NCBI GenBank assembly: GCA_029783825.1
Contig: JAREIK010000506.1
Span: 574,502 to 638,501 of the forward strand
Source: Sapria himalayana
Lineage: Eukaryota; Streptophyta; Magnoliopsida; Malpighiales; Rafflesiaceae
Direction: 5' to 3'
DNA: 64,000 nucleotides
Below the pieces are notes generated by a model, which saw only the letters and a program-made list of their open reading frames with translations, had not been told where the DNA came from and did no database searches. The position numbers and the translations under genes were made by a program. The number at the start of each line of letters is the position of its first letter. Position 1 is the first letter of the stretch. Positions 24,301-39,300 of this stretch are shown here, one piece after another.

Positions 24301-27300
24301 CAGCTTTCACCATGGCAGCTTTTGCTTCCCTCACAGTTGTATCATACTTTCGTTTCCACTCTCCTGCCTCCTCTTGGGCTGACCTAGTTTGTTCTTGTGC
24401 AGCAAATAGTCTTGCTTCAGCAGCATTGCTCCTGGACCGTACTATTGCAATTTCTGAACTGTTGCGTTCTTCATCAGCCTTCTGTTTTGATAATATCTGA
24501 TTGTGTTTTAGTTCCCATTCTGAAGACTCTTGTTTAGCAGATTCCAGTGCTTTAATTAAACTAGAGCATCTCTCGTCCAATAAATTACGACTACTCTGTG
24601 AATCTGATATGCGTCTCAAGTAGTCATCAGCAACTTTTTTCTTGTCCCTAATAGCTTCATCATATCTTTTCATATATTCAGATTTTTGTTGTTCGTTAAC
24701 TTCCAATTGCTTATTCAGAAATGCCATCCTATCCTCAATGGAACGGCATTTCAACATGAGTGAACTTTTCTCAGATGCAATCTTATCAGTAAGCCGCTTT
24801 GCCAGGTCAAGAATTGGGCCTTCTAAACTGAATAAAATGGCTCACTCTCGTAAGGACAAATGTAAATGTGAAAAGCAATGTACAAAAAACCACAAGGAAA
24901 CAGAAGAGAATGCCTTTGCTGTAGGAATCTGACTAGTTTCTGCCACTTTGCAGGCCCATGGCATGATGTTTCATACTCAGAAACAAGGACATCTAAAACC
25001 TGAGAAATAAAAACAACTCAAATTAAACTTTTATTCATAAACTATACGTATGGACTGGTTAAGGAATTATCCAAGTGTTAGAAACATGCATTAAAACACT
25101 GTTAAAGGTGAGATGTCAAAATAAAGTTTTCTAGTCAATGAATGATGTGTCCAAATTAAAATTTCCATAATTTAACAAATCAAATTCTCATGAACACAAT
25201 GAATCATGGGCAAGGGATGTCTTTCAATCTCATCATGAAATATAAAAAAACCATGAAAAAGAAATATTGCCAATAATACCAAAAACAGTTCTATATTCAA
25301 ATCTATAGAAATAAAAAAACACAGTCATGATAATATATAAATACATATACATACAAGATATCCATATATTGGATACTCTCATCATAAAAAGAAACAATAT
25401 AGGAATTAAAAACTACAATATCTTCACTCAAATTGATGCAATCCAGAACATCAAGTTTAAATGAAAGAGAAGCAAATTGAGATATTTTCAAAATTTTCGT
25501 GAATATGTCAAAAACTGAACTGTAAGAAAACATGTTGTAGCTACAACCACAACCTAGAACTTCTCCCCAAAAATAAAAATGTTACCTTTATGTATTTTAT
25601 TTGCTATTGAAATATTAACTTTGAGATTCTATATTTCATTTTCTAATTATCAATATATATATAGATATATATGAAGAAAATGATTATAAATTTGATCTCC
25701 TCAAATAAATGTTTGATACAAAAAATCTCATAGTTATGAATATCATCACATACTATATTTTTGTATTGGATCTTATTATTATCATCCATGCCTAACTTTT
25801 ATAAAGATTCAGGTACAATAACATGTAGTTAATCTCTTATATATATAAATTAACACTAAACTAGAATTTAAATATTCAACTAATTAAAGATTCTCATAAT
25901 CATCAAATGAGCATGTTATAAAGAATTTAAAAAATAATTAATGATATATTGAAAAATTATATTGTCTAATAATAATTAATAAATAAATAATCAATTTTTC
26001 CTATAATTATTTTATATGTAATCAAATCAACTAAAAGATCATATTAGATAAAAGATCATTATATGTTTAATAAGTATTCCTACTGAAGGGAAAAATAACT
26101 CTATTTAGATGTAATATCATACAATCTCAACAATATAAAATACTGTCTCTTTTCTAAAAATAATTTTCAATGATTTTTTAAGGTATTTTGATTTCTATTT
26201 ATTTTATATTTGTTTTTAATATTTTTGATGAGAACTACCAACATATTAACTATCCTAATCACTTTTTCTCATTATATAAAAATATTTATTATATAATATT
26301 TTATATTGAATATTATTATTTTCAGTTTATTTTTATTAATTTTTACATTATATTAGAATTGAATTAGAATTGAATTAGAATTAAAAAAAAAACAAAAAAT
26401 TGTTTTCATTTTCTTTATAGCATTGTTGCATGAAGGTGACAACACCAACAAACAATAGATACGGTGTGCACATGCATGTGATTGATGACAACAACATGAT
26501 GGCTGTTAATGTGGGGCAAGCAATGGTTATTATGGTGAAGCCAATAGTAGTGGCTTATAGGTGCGCACAAATTGATGATAGTAGACATGCACATTTGGTA
26601 GTAGTAGCCATGCAGAACAATAGGCACATGGTGGCGGATGCAACATGCAACACATTGAGGTAATTTTTTGATCATCAAACCCTAGGCAACGCATGGCAAT
26701 GCACGAGGCACTTTGGGAAAAAGCCCTAACTAGTATTCCAATAAACTTGTGAAAAATTAAATTAAAAAAAAATAAACAAAAAAATAAAAGTGAGTACAAT
26801 TATTTTTTTAGAGAAACCATAATTTTATGAGATCAAATAAATTATCATAGTAGTAGATAAGGAAGAATCTCAGTCCAATATCCTTAGTGTAGGAGGATAA
26901 GACACATCAAAGATAATTATTATTTTTAGATATATGACCAAGTATACAATAGTGAGAGAGATAAATTAACTATTAAAATCAAGAAATTCTTATAAAGTTT
27001 ATTCATCATTATACTAGAGAGTAATATACAAAACTCCTCTCTAAAATAAAAGAAATCATTTATTTTTTTTTAAATATCATTAATTTTTTTACTGGTACTC
27101 TCATTTAAACTTTTAGATTAACAACACATGACTCAACAATCATATCATTAATAATCATACTTTATTTTTTATATTATTTAATTGTTCTAAAAATATGATT
27201 ATAACCAATGATAAATATTTGAAAGTCATTTGAATTTATAATATCTTGCTTATTTTCAATTATCATGTCACTTATTATTCATGAATTATCTTTCCAGATA

Positions 27301-30300
27301 ATTTAGTTCTTATTTTTTTTTTTTTTTCAAATGATATTTATTTATAAGATTGGATGATATTGAAAAAAACTATTTAGAATTGAGCATATTAGATTATATA
27401 TTCTTTTTTCAATGATAAGATCTTTCAATAAATGTTTGCGTATTATAAACTCATTATTTGTGCATTATCAATTTGTTCACTTATCACAAGCTAAATTAAA
27501 AATATTTTATATTTAATCATAAGGATATTTAAACTTTAGAGGATGAGGAATATTTTCTAGGAAAGTTTGCTAAAACTTTATATTCGATGTACCAATCTAA
27601 TTTTAGCAGTGACTTATTTGATCTAATATACTCAGACATATGAAGACATAATAAAAATGTAACCAGAAAAAGATTTAGATATCTGATCACTATCATTGAT
27701 GAAAACTTAAATAATACATTAATGTATCTCTTTTATGACATATTACAAGTTATTTTTTTTTTCAAAATTTTAATAAAATAATAAAAATTCAATTCAATAA
27801 AAATATTAAAAAATTAAGAAGTATCAATATATTAAAATATATGTTAATCCAATTTAATATCTATTATATAAAATATGAGATTATTATATTTAGAGGTGTC
27901 AAACGGGCCGGGCCGGCCCGGCACGGTTCGGCCGTGCCTGGGCCGGCCCGGCACGATAAAAAAACGTGCCCGGGCCCGTGCCGGGCCCGGGCGAACAAAC
28001 CACGTGCCGGGCCGTGCCCGGCACGGCTCGTGCCTTGGCACGGCACGCCGGCCCGCGTGCCTGAGTCGTGACTCGTGACCCAACCGGGCCCCGCCCCCGG
28101 TAAAAAGACCGCGGGTCGGGTCCAAACAGACCCGACCCGCCCCGCCCCGCCTGCCCTGCCTTGTCGTGCGCCCGTGCCCTCGCGGGCCGGCCGGCACGGC
28201 ACGGCACGGCCTTGCCGTGCCCACGGGCCGTGCCGTGCCCACGGGCCGTGCCGTGCCCGAATTTAAAAAACTGTGCCGTGCCCGGCACGGCACGGCAGCA
28301 CGGCTGGGCACGTGAAAAATGGGCCGTGCCGTGCTGGGCCGGCCCGTTTGACACCTCTAATTATATTAGATTTCCTGGGCTAGCACACCCTATCTAAATG
28401 ACATGATTTAAATGAAGAATACACATACGATTGACATGAAAAAGGTAATTCAAAATATTCTTGGGGAGAATCAATTTCAATAACAATTATAACATATCTA
28501 GCTAGACACTAGCTAGACACTAGCTAGATATACTCATAATTGAAGGACTGCAACCTTGGTGCATTTTCTTATTTATAATACATTTTCATATTAAAAGAAA
28601 GTTTTCAATTTGAGAGTAAATAATTTCATATAAAATTTTCTATTTAATTTAAAATAATATAAATATTAATTTTTTATTTATACAAAATTTTTAAAATTAA
28701 AATAATATATTTGTTTACTTTTTTTGGGTAAAAATCCAAGTCATTATATTTATATCTAGAACTGGTGGACAACATGACTCAAATTCATTTAAATCTTAAA
28801 AAAAATCAATTTTTAACATGATATATATTAATATATATTTAACAGTGACATTAATGAGCATTGCTATTAAAAAATAGGCAAGGAATTCAAGTGCCTACTT
28901 TTTTTATTTCTAGCATGAACCAGCATGTGAAGTCCACATGCCAAGCTTGTTCGTGCTATGCATATCAAAAGCATTAGATCATATCGTACTTTGGCATGCA
29001 TGTTATTTGGCCAAACTAAGCATAATTCCTGCTTGTGTCATGCCTAGCAAGGCTTTTTTAGATTATGCGGGCACATTTTACTTGACCTATTTGATATATT
29101 TAACTAGTTAGATAAAAATTATAAAAAAATTAACTATATAATTATGACCATACTACATATGATATATATAGTTTGTAAAATTTATTATTCCTTAAATTAT
29201 TTTTATCAATTATACCTCTTCATATAATAAGGTATATAAAAAAATCTCCAAGACATGTAATCTCTTTCAGAGATCATGAATACTTGCAGTTCTCAAATAT
29301 TTAAATTAGAATTAAACACTAATATACAAGGAGAAAGGGATATACTTCAAGATTTGTCTCTAATAAAAATAAGAAATAAATAGTTATTTTGATATCCAAT
29401 ACAGAGATAAAATTCAGAATGATGATAATAATTATTTATGAGATACTTCAAATGTGATATCTATTATCTACTCAAGAAAATCGAGTATACACTCTCTTCT
29501 CTTACTATACTTTAATGTGACAGTCAAGCAACATGACATATAATCTCTAATCTAATATTTCATGAGCAGACAAAATATATCAAGATGAATTACTTCTTTT
29601 TTATTAATAAAATTTAAGATAAGATTATTACCATATACATTCATATAATATAATAATTAACAAATATCTTTATTGTGATAATAATTATTTGTAAGATACT
29701 TTGAATATAATATCTACTTAAAAAGATATAGTATGCAATTTCTTCTCTTACTATATTTTATTGTGATAGTCAGAAAACGAGGCACATAATCTCCAATCTG
29801 ATAATTTTACTAGCAAACAAAGCATATCGAAGTGGATTGTTGTTTCCTCATTGAAAAGATTAAAGATGAGATCATTATTATATTATACATTCAAATAGTA
29901 GTCACTTTTATTTGTACTTAGGACATAGTATGACTTCATATAAATTTTCTTATAATGTAAATATAGACCAACAAGTTCAAGTATGGCAGATGAGTAACTT
30001 TCTTTCCTAAATATTGATCCAAATAAGACACCAAAAGAATAAAAAAAATTAATAAATTCATATGCATCATATAAAATCTCACTCTTCTTAGACTCATAAA
30101 AAATAAATTATGCTAAAAAAAATAATTTAGCCTAAGTTCAAACTCAGAAAGACACTTATTAAGACCATTAGTATCATCATATCTTATTTAATAAAGATAC
30201 CATGAACAAAATAAATATTTATAAGAACTCTAAGAGAAATATTAAATAATCTCTTCATGTTTTTTGATCTAAGAGAGGATAACTTGTAATTAACAAGCAC

Positions 30301-33300
30301 ACAATGAGAAATAAAAAAAAATCTAATTAATAAAATAGTATGTAGTTAATATTTATCTTCTCAAAAATACTTCGGAACACTCCTACTAAAGAGAAATGTC
30401 TGAGCTGTCTATATCAAATATCTATTATTACTTTTAGTGGTTGTTTTAGTTTTTATTTATTTTATATTTATTTTTGATTTTTTTAATGAGAATATTTAAC
30501 TTATGGGTTACCCCTATTATTTTCACATATTATATAAAAATATTTGAAATATTATATTTTGCATTGATTATTTTTACTTTCAGTTCAAGTTTGTTAATTT
30601 TTACCAGCATTACCATTTTCCTACAATGTGTATATTGTACTTAAGATCTCATGTTTATGTCTCTACTATTACCAATACTTTTGTCTCTACTTGACAAGTA
30701 TTCCCTATACCTCCAAGTCCAACTGTCCAAGGTACATCATAAGATGTCCATTAACTAGATCTCTATTTGCCTCATCTAGACAAATATAAAATTATTAGAT
30801 GATAAATCTTTGATTTAGAGAAAAAAATAGGATTACTTAGAATTTGACTACAAAATCCCATGATCTACAAATTATATTTGACTATACAGCTTAAAACTCA
30901 TATATCATTTACATATACATATTACCATTTAGGTCATCATGAAAAGAGAAATTATTACCATCAAAATGTATTCTTCATCTTGATCTTTAGAAGGAATATA
31001 TCTTAATAATAATCTAAACTAAATATTTAAGCGAATACTTTTGCTAGAAAACTCATCTTTAATTGATCTATTTTTTTATTCAAACTTATCTTTATATTGA
31101 TTATTCACCTACAACTAACAACAAACTTTCTAAAATATCAAGTTACTAGTTCTCATATTTTATTAAAGTTGAGGGTATATATTTCTTATAACATAGTCTG
31201 ATGTTATCCTATGTGAGTTAATATCCTAAAATAAATAAGACTTTAATATTTTAATATTATCAAAAGAAATAATAAAAAATAAAACTTCAATAAAATATAT
31301 GATCAAGCACTGATTATGACTCCTATTTTATTTTGAATAATAATCAGAAAATCAAAATCAAAAAGATTGACTGAAGGATAATATGACTCATAATAGACTT
31401 GTCTTTATTTTGAATAGGTTGCATATATCACCTTCTAATATAGACTCAACGTTCTAGATGATCAAGTCTCCAAATTTTCAGCTCATCATGAACCATGATT
31501 AGAACAAATTCATTGACTTATATATTTTACTTCTTGGGAATCCTTACTTTTTTTAAAATAAACTTGAAATATATTTGATATATATAAAGATTTTATATGA
31601 GTATCATCATAATATGAACTAACAAATTTATATAGCTATTAAGTCTCTCTCCTAAATCGGATAGGATGACAAAAGAATAAAAGAAGTAATAAATTCATAT
31701 GTATTATATGGAGGCTCACTCTTCCTAGGCACAAAAAAAAATAAACCATGCTAAAAAATTTAATATTAGCACGCATTAAACTCGATCATACTTTAGTAAA
31801 AAATATTTGTACTTAATGATATAACTTAGAGAGACACTTCTTAAGGCTATTAATATCATCTTATCTTATCCAATGAAAAAAAATCATAGGCAAAATAAAT
31901 ATTCACAAAAATTCTAAAAAAAAAAAAATATAAAACAATTTCTTTCCATGTTTTTTTTGATCTAAAAAAGAATAGATTGTAATTAACAGGCACGCAATGA
32001 AAAATAATAATAATAAATATCTGGTTAATAAAATAGTTTGTATTTAAATTTGATTTACTCAAAAATATTTACAACACTCCTACCAAAGGAGAGTCTGAGC
32101 TTTCTCTACCAAATATCTATAATTACTTTTAACAACTCTTTTTTGTAGGGATGCCTTGGCAAATGAATCAGATGACTCGGGCGGCCTTAGCATGATCCAT
32201 GGCCCAACAACAAAAATTGGCCTAACAAAAGCAGCTTCATGCTTTGAATGATAATGGGTAGGCACAGTGGCCTATCTCAGACCATGGAATGCAGCTTTGT
32301 GACACAATAACATGCAGCGTGACATGACTCGCGAAACCAACCACTTATTTGTATGCATTATTAGCACGCATTAAACTCTATCATACTTTAGTAAAAAATA
32401 TTTGTACTTAATGATATAACTTAGAAAGACACTTCTTAAGTCCATCAATATAATCTCTTATCCAATAAAGAAACCATAGATAAAATAAATACTTACAAAA
32501 ACTACAAAAAAAATTTTAAACAATTTCTCTCCATGATTTTTTCAATCTAAAAAAAGAATGGGTTATAATTAACAAGTACACAATGAGAAATAATAATAAA
32601 ATTATATCTAGTTCATAAAATAATTTTAATTAATATTGATTTCCTCAAAAATATTTTGCAACACTCCTACAAGAGGAGTGTCCAAGCTTTTTCTACCAAA
32701 TATCAATAATTACTTTTAATAACTCCTTTTTTGAAGGGGTGCTTGGCAAATGAGTCAAATGACTTGAGCAGCCGTAGCATGGGCCATGGCCCAGAGAGAA
32801 AAATTGGCCTGACACGAACACCTTCGTGCCTAGAATAATAATGGGTTGGTACAGTGGCCCATCTTGAGCCATGTAATGCAACTTATGTGTAACAATAACA
32901 TATATCATGACATGACTTTTGAAACCAACCCACATAGGCCAAAATCATCCCAGGTGACAAAACATGCCCGAGTTATGCCCTGGGTCATTCATAAATCCCG
33001 ACCCAAATTGGAAAGTCAATCTCATGTGCCATTTAATAAAAACAATGATCAAGTTGGGTCGAGTAGGGTAGACTACATCCAAGTTGTCAGTCTGCACCCA
33101 AGATAGCCTGGGAGGAACCCAAGTTAGCCTAGGCTTGACCCATGTCGGGCCAAACACAACCCGGGTTTGGTGCCCAAGTCATGTCAAGTTTGTTTGTGGT
33201 TCAACCCGAGCCAACATGCTCATCATTACCAATAAGCCATGCAGGGTTGTAGAAAGGCTCATCCAAGGAAGGGGAACTAGCTACTTCATTTGGGTCTAGC

Positions 33301-36300
33301 AAAAAGAGTTGTTTAACAATCATGTCAAGTCATACTAGGCTTAACATAGTGGACTGCTTGAGCCATGAAAAACTAAGTCATGTCAGTGTCAACATAAAAT
33401 ATATGATGTATGATGTCTTGATCCATTTAGTAATTACTAACACATTCTAATATATACTCGAATACGTTATCACTCTATATTTTTTTTTAATATTTTTATT
33501 AAATTAATTTTTCATTATTATATAAAATAATTAAAAAAAACTATAATTTAAAATGAAACAAAAATAATTATAAAAATTATGAATAATAATTAATAAAAAT
33601 AATAAAATATATAAATCTCTTTGAGTCTTATATCTCATAAATCCTTATATATCCGAGTGTATTATATCGTATGAGTCATTACTTATACTAGAATGATGGA
33701 CATGATATTAAACTCTAGCAATTTTTTCCAACTAACCCTCTTCACTCCAAGTAGAGGTATGAACTAGGCCGGACAGCCCAGCATGACCCACAACACCGTA
33801 TGATTCAGCCGTGCCTAACTCTGTACAACTCATGCCATGTTGGATTGGTGTGAGTTGTACATCATGTCAAGCCAAACATGACCCACATGTTTGGCCAAGT
33901 GGCAAGGTCCATAAATCTGGTAACCCGAGACCAGCTACAATCAGGTCTCAGGTCAAGGGTCTAGTCATGTCGGGTGACCAAATGGTGAGATAGTTTTTTC
34001 TTTAAAAAATTATCATGTAAGCCAAATATCACTTATGTGACCGATCACAATTGAACATTTTTTTAAATCAATTTGTGGTAGCACGAAGCAGCCTGAACAA
34101 TATGACCCACTCCAAGCTTGACATAGCCCTGCGATTTGTGGGCAAACCATGCCGTGCCAGGCTTCTAATCTGATTCCCATGTTGTTTCGGACTGCTAGTA
34201 TGGTTCCCATGTCGTGCCGGGCTGCTAGCCTGATAGTCTAGTTACCATGTCGTGCCGGGCTGCTAGTTTGGTTCTTATGCCATGCCCGGCTGCTAGTCTG
34301 GTTCCCATGCCATGCCAGGCTGCTAGTCTGGTTCCCATGCCGTGCCAGGCTGCTAGTTTGGTTCCCATGCTGTGCCGGCTAGTCTAGTTCCCATGTCGTG
34401 CCGGGCTGCTAGTCTAGTTCCCATACCGTGCCAGGCTGCTAGTCTGGTTCTCATGTAATGTTAAGCTGCTAGTCTAGTTCCCATGTCATGTTGGGCATGA
34501 CACAATAAGCCTCCCATGTTGTGCCCGGCACGACAAGGTGGCATAACCATGCGACACTATAATAAGCTGTGCCAACATGACACAATCCTTTTGATACCTT
34601 TAACTCTAAGATAAAAACACATCTACGACTAAGATATAGTGTTCTCCATAGTATTGAAAATCACGTATTAGGAGCGCCTAGGCTTAGGCACAAGCAAGGC
34701 GCAAGCATGGCGCTTCGCCTTGGACGGGGCAAGGTTCATTCACGCATGTGTATGGACCGCAAAAAAGGCACGCACCTTCCGTGAGGCACAAAGCTCTCCA
34801 CAGACACGCCTCCATGCATGTTGTCATCCATTGAGCTACAGAAACTTGACCAAGAGCTCCATGGAGCTCAATGAGCTCCACGAACTCCATGGAGCTCGAC
34901 CAATTCGTGAAGGTTGATGGGAGCTCGTCAATCTCCATGGAGCTCCTTGTTGAGCTTCAGAAAATCCTCGTTGAGCTCATCGATGAGCTATAAAAAGAAG
35001 GGCAATGGGCGATGTGCAATAGGCGAGTAGAGAGGTACAATGATAATTTTGGATTAGTATATTTTATTATATTTTTAAAAATATATATGTAAAATAGGGT
35101 GTGCCTTACATAAAAAAATCTACAGCTTAAGGATGCCTTGATGCACCTTGCGTCTTTCACAACTATGATGTTCTCAACTTGGTCAATAATAAATGATAAA
35201 GTCAAGAATATACAAGTAATAAATTAATCATACTCAAATATATAGTAAAAGATCCTATCGTAAAAGAGAAAAGATACAGTAAACCTAACTCAATCTTATA
35301 AAAAAATTTTCTCTATATTTTTTGATCATACAAATAAAAATCATTACAAAAAAAATAAAATTAGAATAGAATTTATTAGATTAACTCATAAAAAGAGATT
35401 AATAGTACAATCAAGAATCAACAACACGTGAATAAAAAATGAAAAATCCAACTAAATAATATTACACCCAATAATTTTTAAAAATTTATCATTAACTATA
35501 ATGATACTCAATGAACAAGATAAAAAGTGATAAAAATGAGTACTTGTAAATTGAATATTTTATCCTAAGTAGATATTCAAGAGATTCAAATAGAAAAACA
35601 AGTCATAAAAATTATAGTACCCAAAGATAAAAAATGATCTATTGCTATCCTACCAAGGAGAAATCATGAGTTTCCTCTTCAGTAGGGTTACAATGTGAGA
35701 ACTTTGTGAGGACTCCAAAATGAATCTAATAGTTGACCTATCTCCCTCAACTACCTATAGTGTTCTTAATTTGCTCTCTGAAAACAATACCTAATAATTA
35801 TATCTAATGTGGTTCATTATCTTTCAATGTGTGCACTGAACTGAGATTATCAAGTCCCTGTCTGTGTTATGATTAATACCTCTTGGTTGTTAGTATATAC
35901 AGAACAAAATATCTATCCAATATCATTTAGTATTCACATATAAACTAAAATGTTCGATAATATAACTAACTGATAAGAAACTCTCTATTACACAAGATTT
36001 GACTGTAAAATACTGAAACTTATCTAGTAGCGCATATAAGAATATCAGGTCAAGAAGTTTCTTTATCTGTTTACTCTATTTGGAATATCAATCTTGACTG
36101 GAAAAATTTTCAACAGTTATGCAATCAATCAAGTGAATTGTGTAAGACAAGTAATAACCTGCTCAGACTCTCTAATTTCCTCCAATATCAGTTCACAAAG
36201 TTATGTAACTATGTCATATATTTGTCATACTTGATATAAATATAATAATATTGCTAACTCTCACAAAATCCTATATATCGTGCAAGATAAAAAAATTGAT

Positions 36301-39300
36301 ATTTTCTCTAACTTAATCGATTATCACATAGCAATCAAAAAAAAAAAAAGCTCAACATTTCCTAACTAAAGAAACAAATCCTAACTCTCATTATCAATTG
36401 CGAATAATTTTGAGTTTAAAATTTTCAGAGTAATAACTAGAATTTTAACTTCCTCTAAAAATATATATCCCAAAGCAATGTTAAAAAAAAATCCTTGCTG
36501 AAGCAAATGTAAATCTAGAATTTTTAGGGTTGGCGTCATAACCTTTGTTGTCTCGTAACATCACACAAAACACCTTTGCTCCCCCATAAATGCTACACAC
36601 ACATCCCACTATAATAGTCCTCTTACACACACATTTAATGATCCACCAATACACTATAAAATTATATATGCATGCTTCACACACACACACACACACACAA
36701 TAAGTTGATCAAGTAATTTATAAATAAAATTATATCTTAAAAAAAATACTTTGAAACATTTTCATCAAAGAGAAATATATCAATTATCTTAGTTAAATAT
36801 ATATTCTTTATTTCTACAATCATATTATGCATGAGTGAGTTAGTACTATAAATCTAATATATGATTATATGAATTACATAGTAAGTATTAAAATTATCAA
36901 ACATATATTCTAAAATATTATTATTTTTTATAATTTTTATATTTTTAGCAAATTATATATATATTTTTTCAATAAATAACTAAAAATAAAAAAAAACTTA
37001 GATCTAACATAAAAAAATAATCAAGTAAAACATATATAATTATTAATAAAAAAAATAAAATATTTGAAATTATTTAAAGTTTCAAATCTACTAAACTTTA
37101 ATATGTTTGAGTGAATTAGATTGAATTAATCCTCATAAAAATATGATAAACATGATAAGAAATTTTAATATATTTTTCTAACTGATAAACATCAAACTTT
37201 GATATAATGACAACTCTAATACATAGATCAAACATTTTCAACGTGGCCAAAAAATATATGACCAACTTGAAAATGAATATCTAGTATGACACTTAATCAT
37301 AAAAGGAAAACATACAAATCACTATTCTTAGTCCCAAAAAGGGTCTTTCTCACAATCTTCTAATCCTACATAATAATATCAATAACATAAAAAAGAGTAT
37401 CAAAACCTAGTTGTCAGCAAAATAATTTACAAAGAAAATACTATTCAAGCAACCAAGAATTAATAGAATATGAAAGATAAATAAAACATAAAGTTAAATA
37501 TTATCATAATCATAAGATTTAAATAATTAATCATAGGCTATATTAACATTCAAAGAATAAGAAAAAAATAGTAAACAAAAAATGATTACATTAGATATAA
37601 TTATTAGTTACTAAGTCAATAATCTAAAAGTCTAGAGAAAAAAAAATAATCATAAGAGATGTAATACTTGAAGTATATAAAATATATGGTCTTAATAGCA
37701 ATGAATTATACATATTCTTTTCTATTGAGATTTAATTTATTTATTATTTATTTTATTTATTTTTCATTATTTGAGAGCATTCAATATGTGTGTTGCCCAA
37801 AACTATATATATATATATATAGTTTGTTGTGTTCTTAAATTGTTTTTCATAATTAATAATTTTTTTTATTTATTCTTCTCTCTCCTTTTTCATAATTTCT
37901 TGGATTGATAATTAATATTTAATAATCAATCCAAGAAAATATACCTTCATATGCTATAGTGATAAACTCGTTTTCGTGTCTAGTTGTTACTCCATATGAA
38001 TGAGCAATTATTGACCTCGCACCTATGACCACACCTAATACGACTAGCATGACTGATTTTAAAGAGATTATTGACACCCATTCTATAGAGGTGTCAAACA
38101 AAACGTGTCGGGCCGGCCCAGCCCATTTTTAGCCGGCTCAACCATGCTTTTGTGCCGGGCCTGGCCCGGCATAGTTCTGTAGAGGTCAGCCCGGCACGGG
38201 CCCACGGCACGAATCCGCCATATTAAGCCTGATCGGGCCGAACCCTTATTTTAAAAAAAATAAGATTTTGGTGCACGCCGTCACGCCGCCGCGCAGCAGA
38301 ACCCCTAATTAAAAAAATTAGAGTTTCGGCACGCGCCATCGCGCCGGTGCGCCGCCGCACCACCGAAACCCTAATTTTTTTTTAAAAAATAGTGCTTCTC
38401 AGTGTGCGCCGAGGTTCCGTGTTAACAGCCCACGGTACCGTGCCGGGCCAGGCACGGCACAACACGGTCGGTGCCGTGGACAAGTACGACATGGGCACAG
38501 ACACGGAAAATTCCCGTGTCGTGCCGGCCCAGGCACGACCGAATCGTACTGTGCCTCGTGCCGGTCTGAGCTAGCCCGGCCCGGTTGACACCTCTACTTC
38601 TAGGGCATTACACTAAGGAGTAGTGATTAAAGTTGAAAGATTTAACGATTCCATGAATATGTCCATAGTCATTCCCAAATGTGTATTTGTCATATTAGCT
38701 AATTTTATTTGAAGTAGTAATCTGAATTATATGATTGTTCTATAGAATAAACCAAAAATATGTTCAACTCAACACATGTTTTCTCGAGTACACTCTCATT
38801 ATTATTTTGGTATTAGATATTTTAATGTCTTGTCCTCACTTTCTAGATGCATGTTCCTATGTACTTTTATGAGACAAATAGTCATCCATAATAGAGATAT
38901 TATGTTAAATGAACTAAGCACAAATAAAATCATATCTAATCATACATGAAATTTAATTTTAAAACTTCTAAGTAAGCTATTAACAAAATATAAATGAGTA
39001 TAAATGATGAATATGAGAACTCAAGAAAAAGTTAATCGAATCAAGATAAAAGATTTACACCAACATGATATTTACTACTGACACTTTCTCCCATGTAATT
39101 AAAATGAGTATTCAATATTATTAAGTTGTTACTTTTGATTGTAACATCATATAAATGAATCCTATATTATCTACACACAAGGAATAAATTCATTCATCAA
39201 AATATCAAGGAATAAATATTTATGAACCACTTATCAAGATTTATTATTTCCGAGAGCTTAGACATGATGTGTAAATTTTAAAATGCCCTTATAGCTAAAA

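Noticed and set aside
27841..28397. ORFs of up to 155 codons rich in Arg, Gly and Pro
   Set aside because: They follow from the GC-rich MITE interior and occur in several frames on both strands at once.
28498..28530. Possible CRISPR-like array
   Set aside because: Three contiguous 11-bp units without spacers; a simple tandem repeat in a plant intron.
38086..38596. Possible 8-bp target duplication of MITE copy 3
   Set aside because: The flanks CCATTCTA and CTTCTAGG share only a shifted TTCTA, so no duplication can be claimed.
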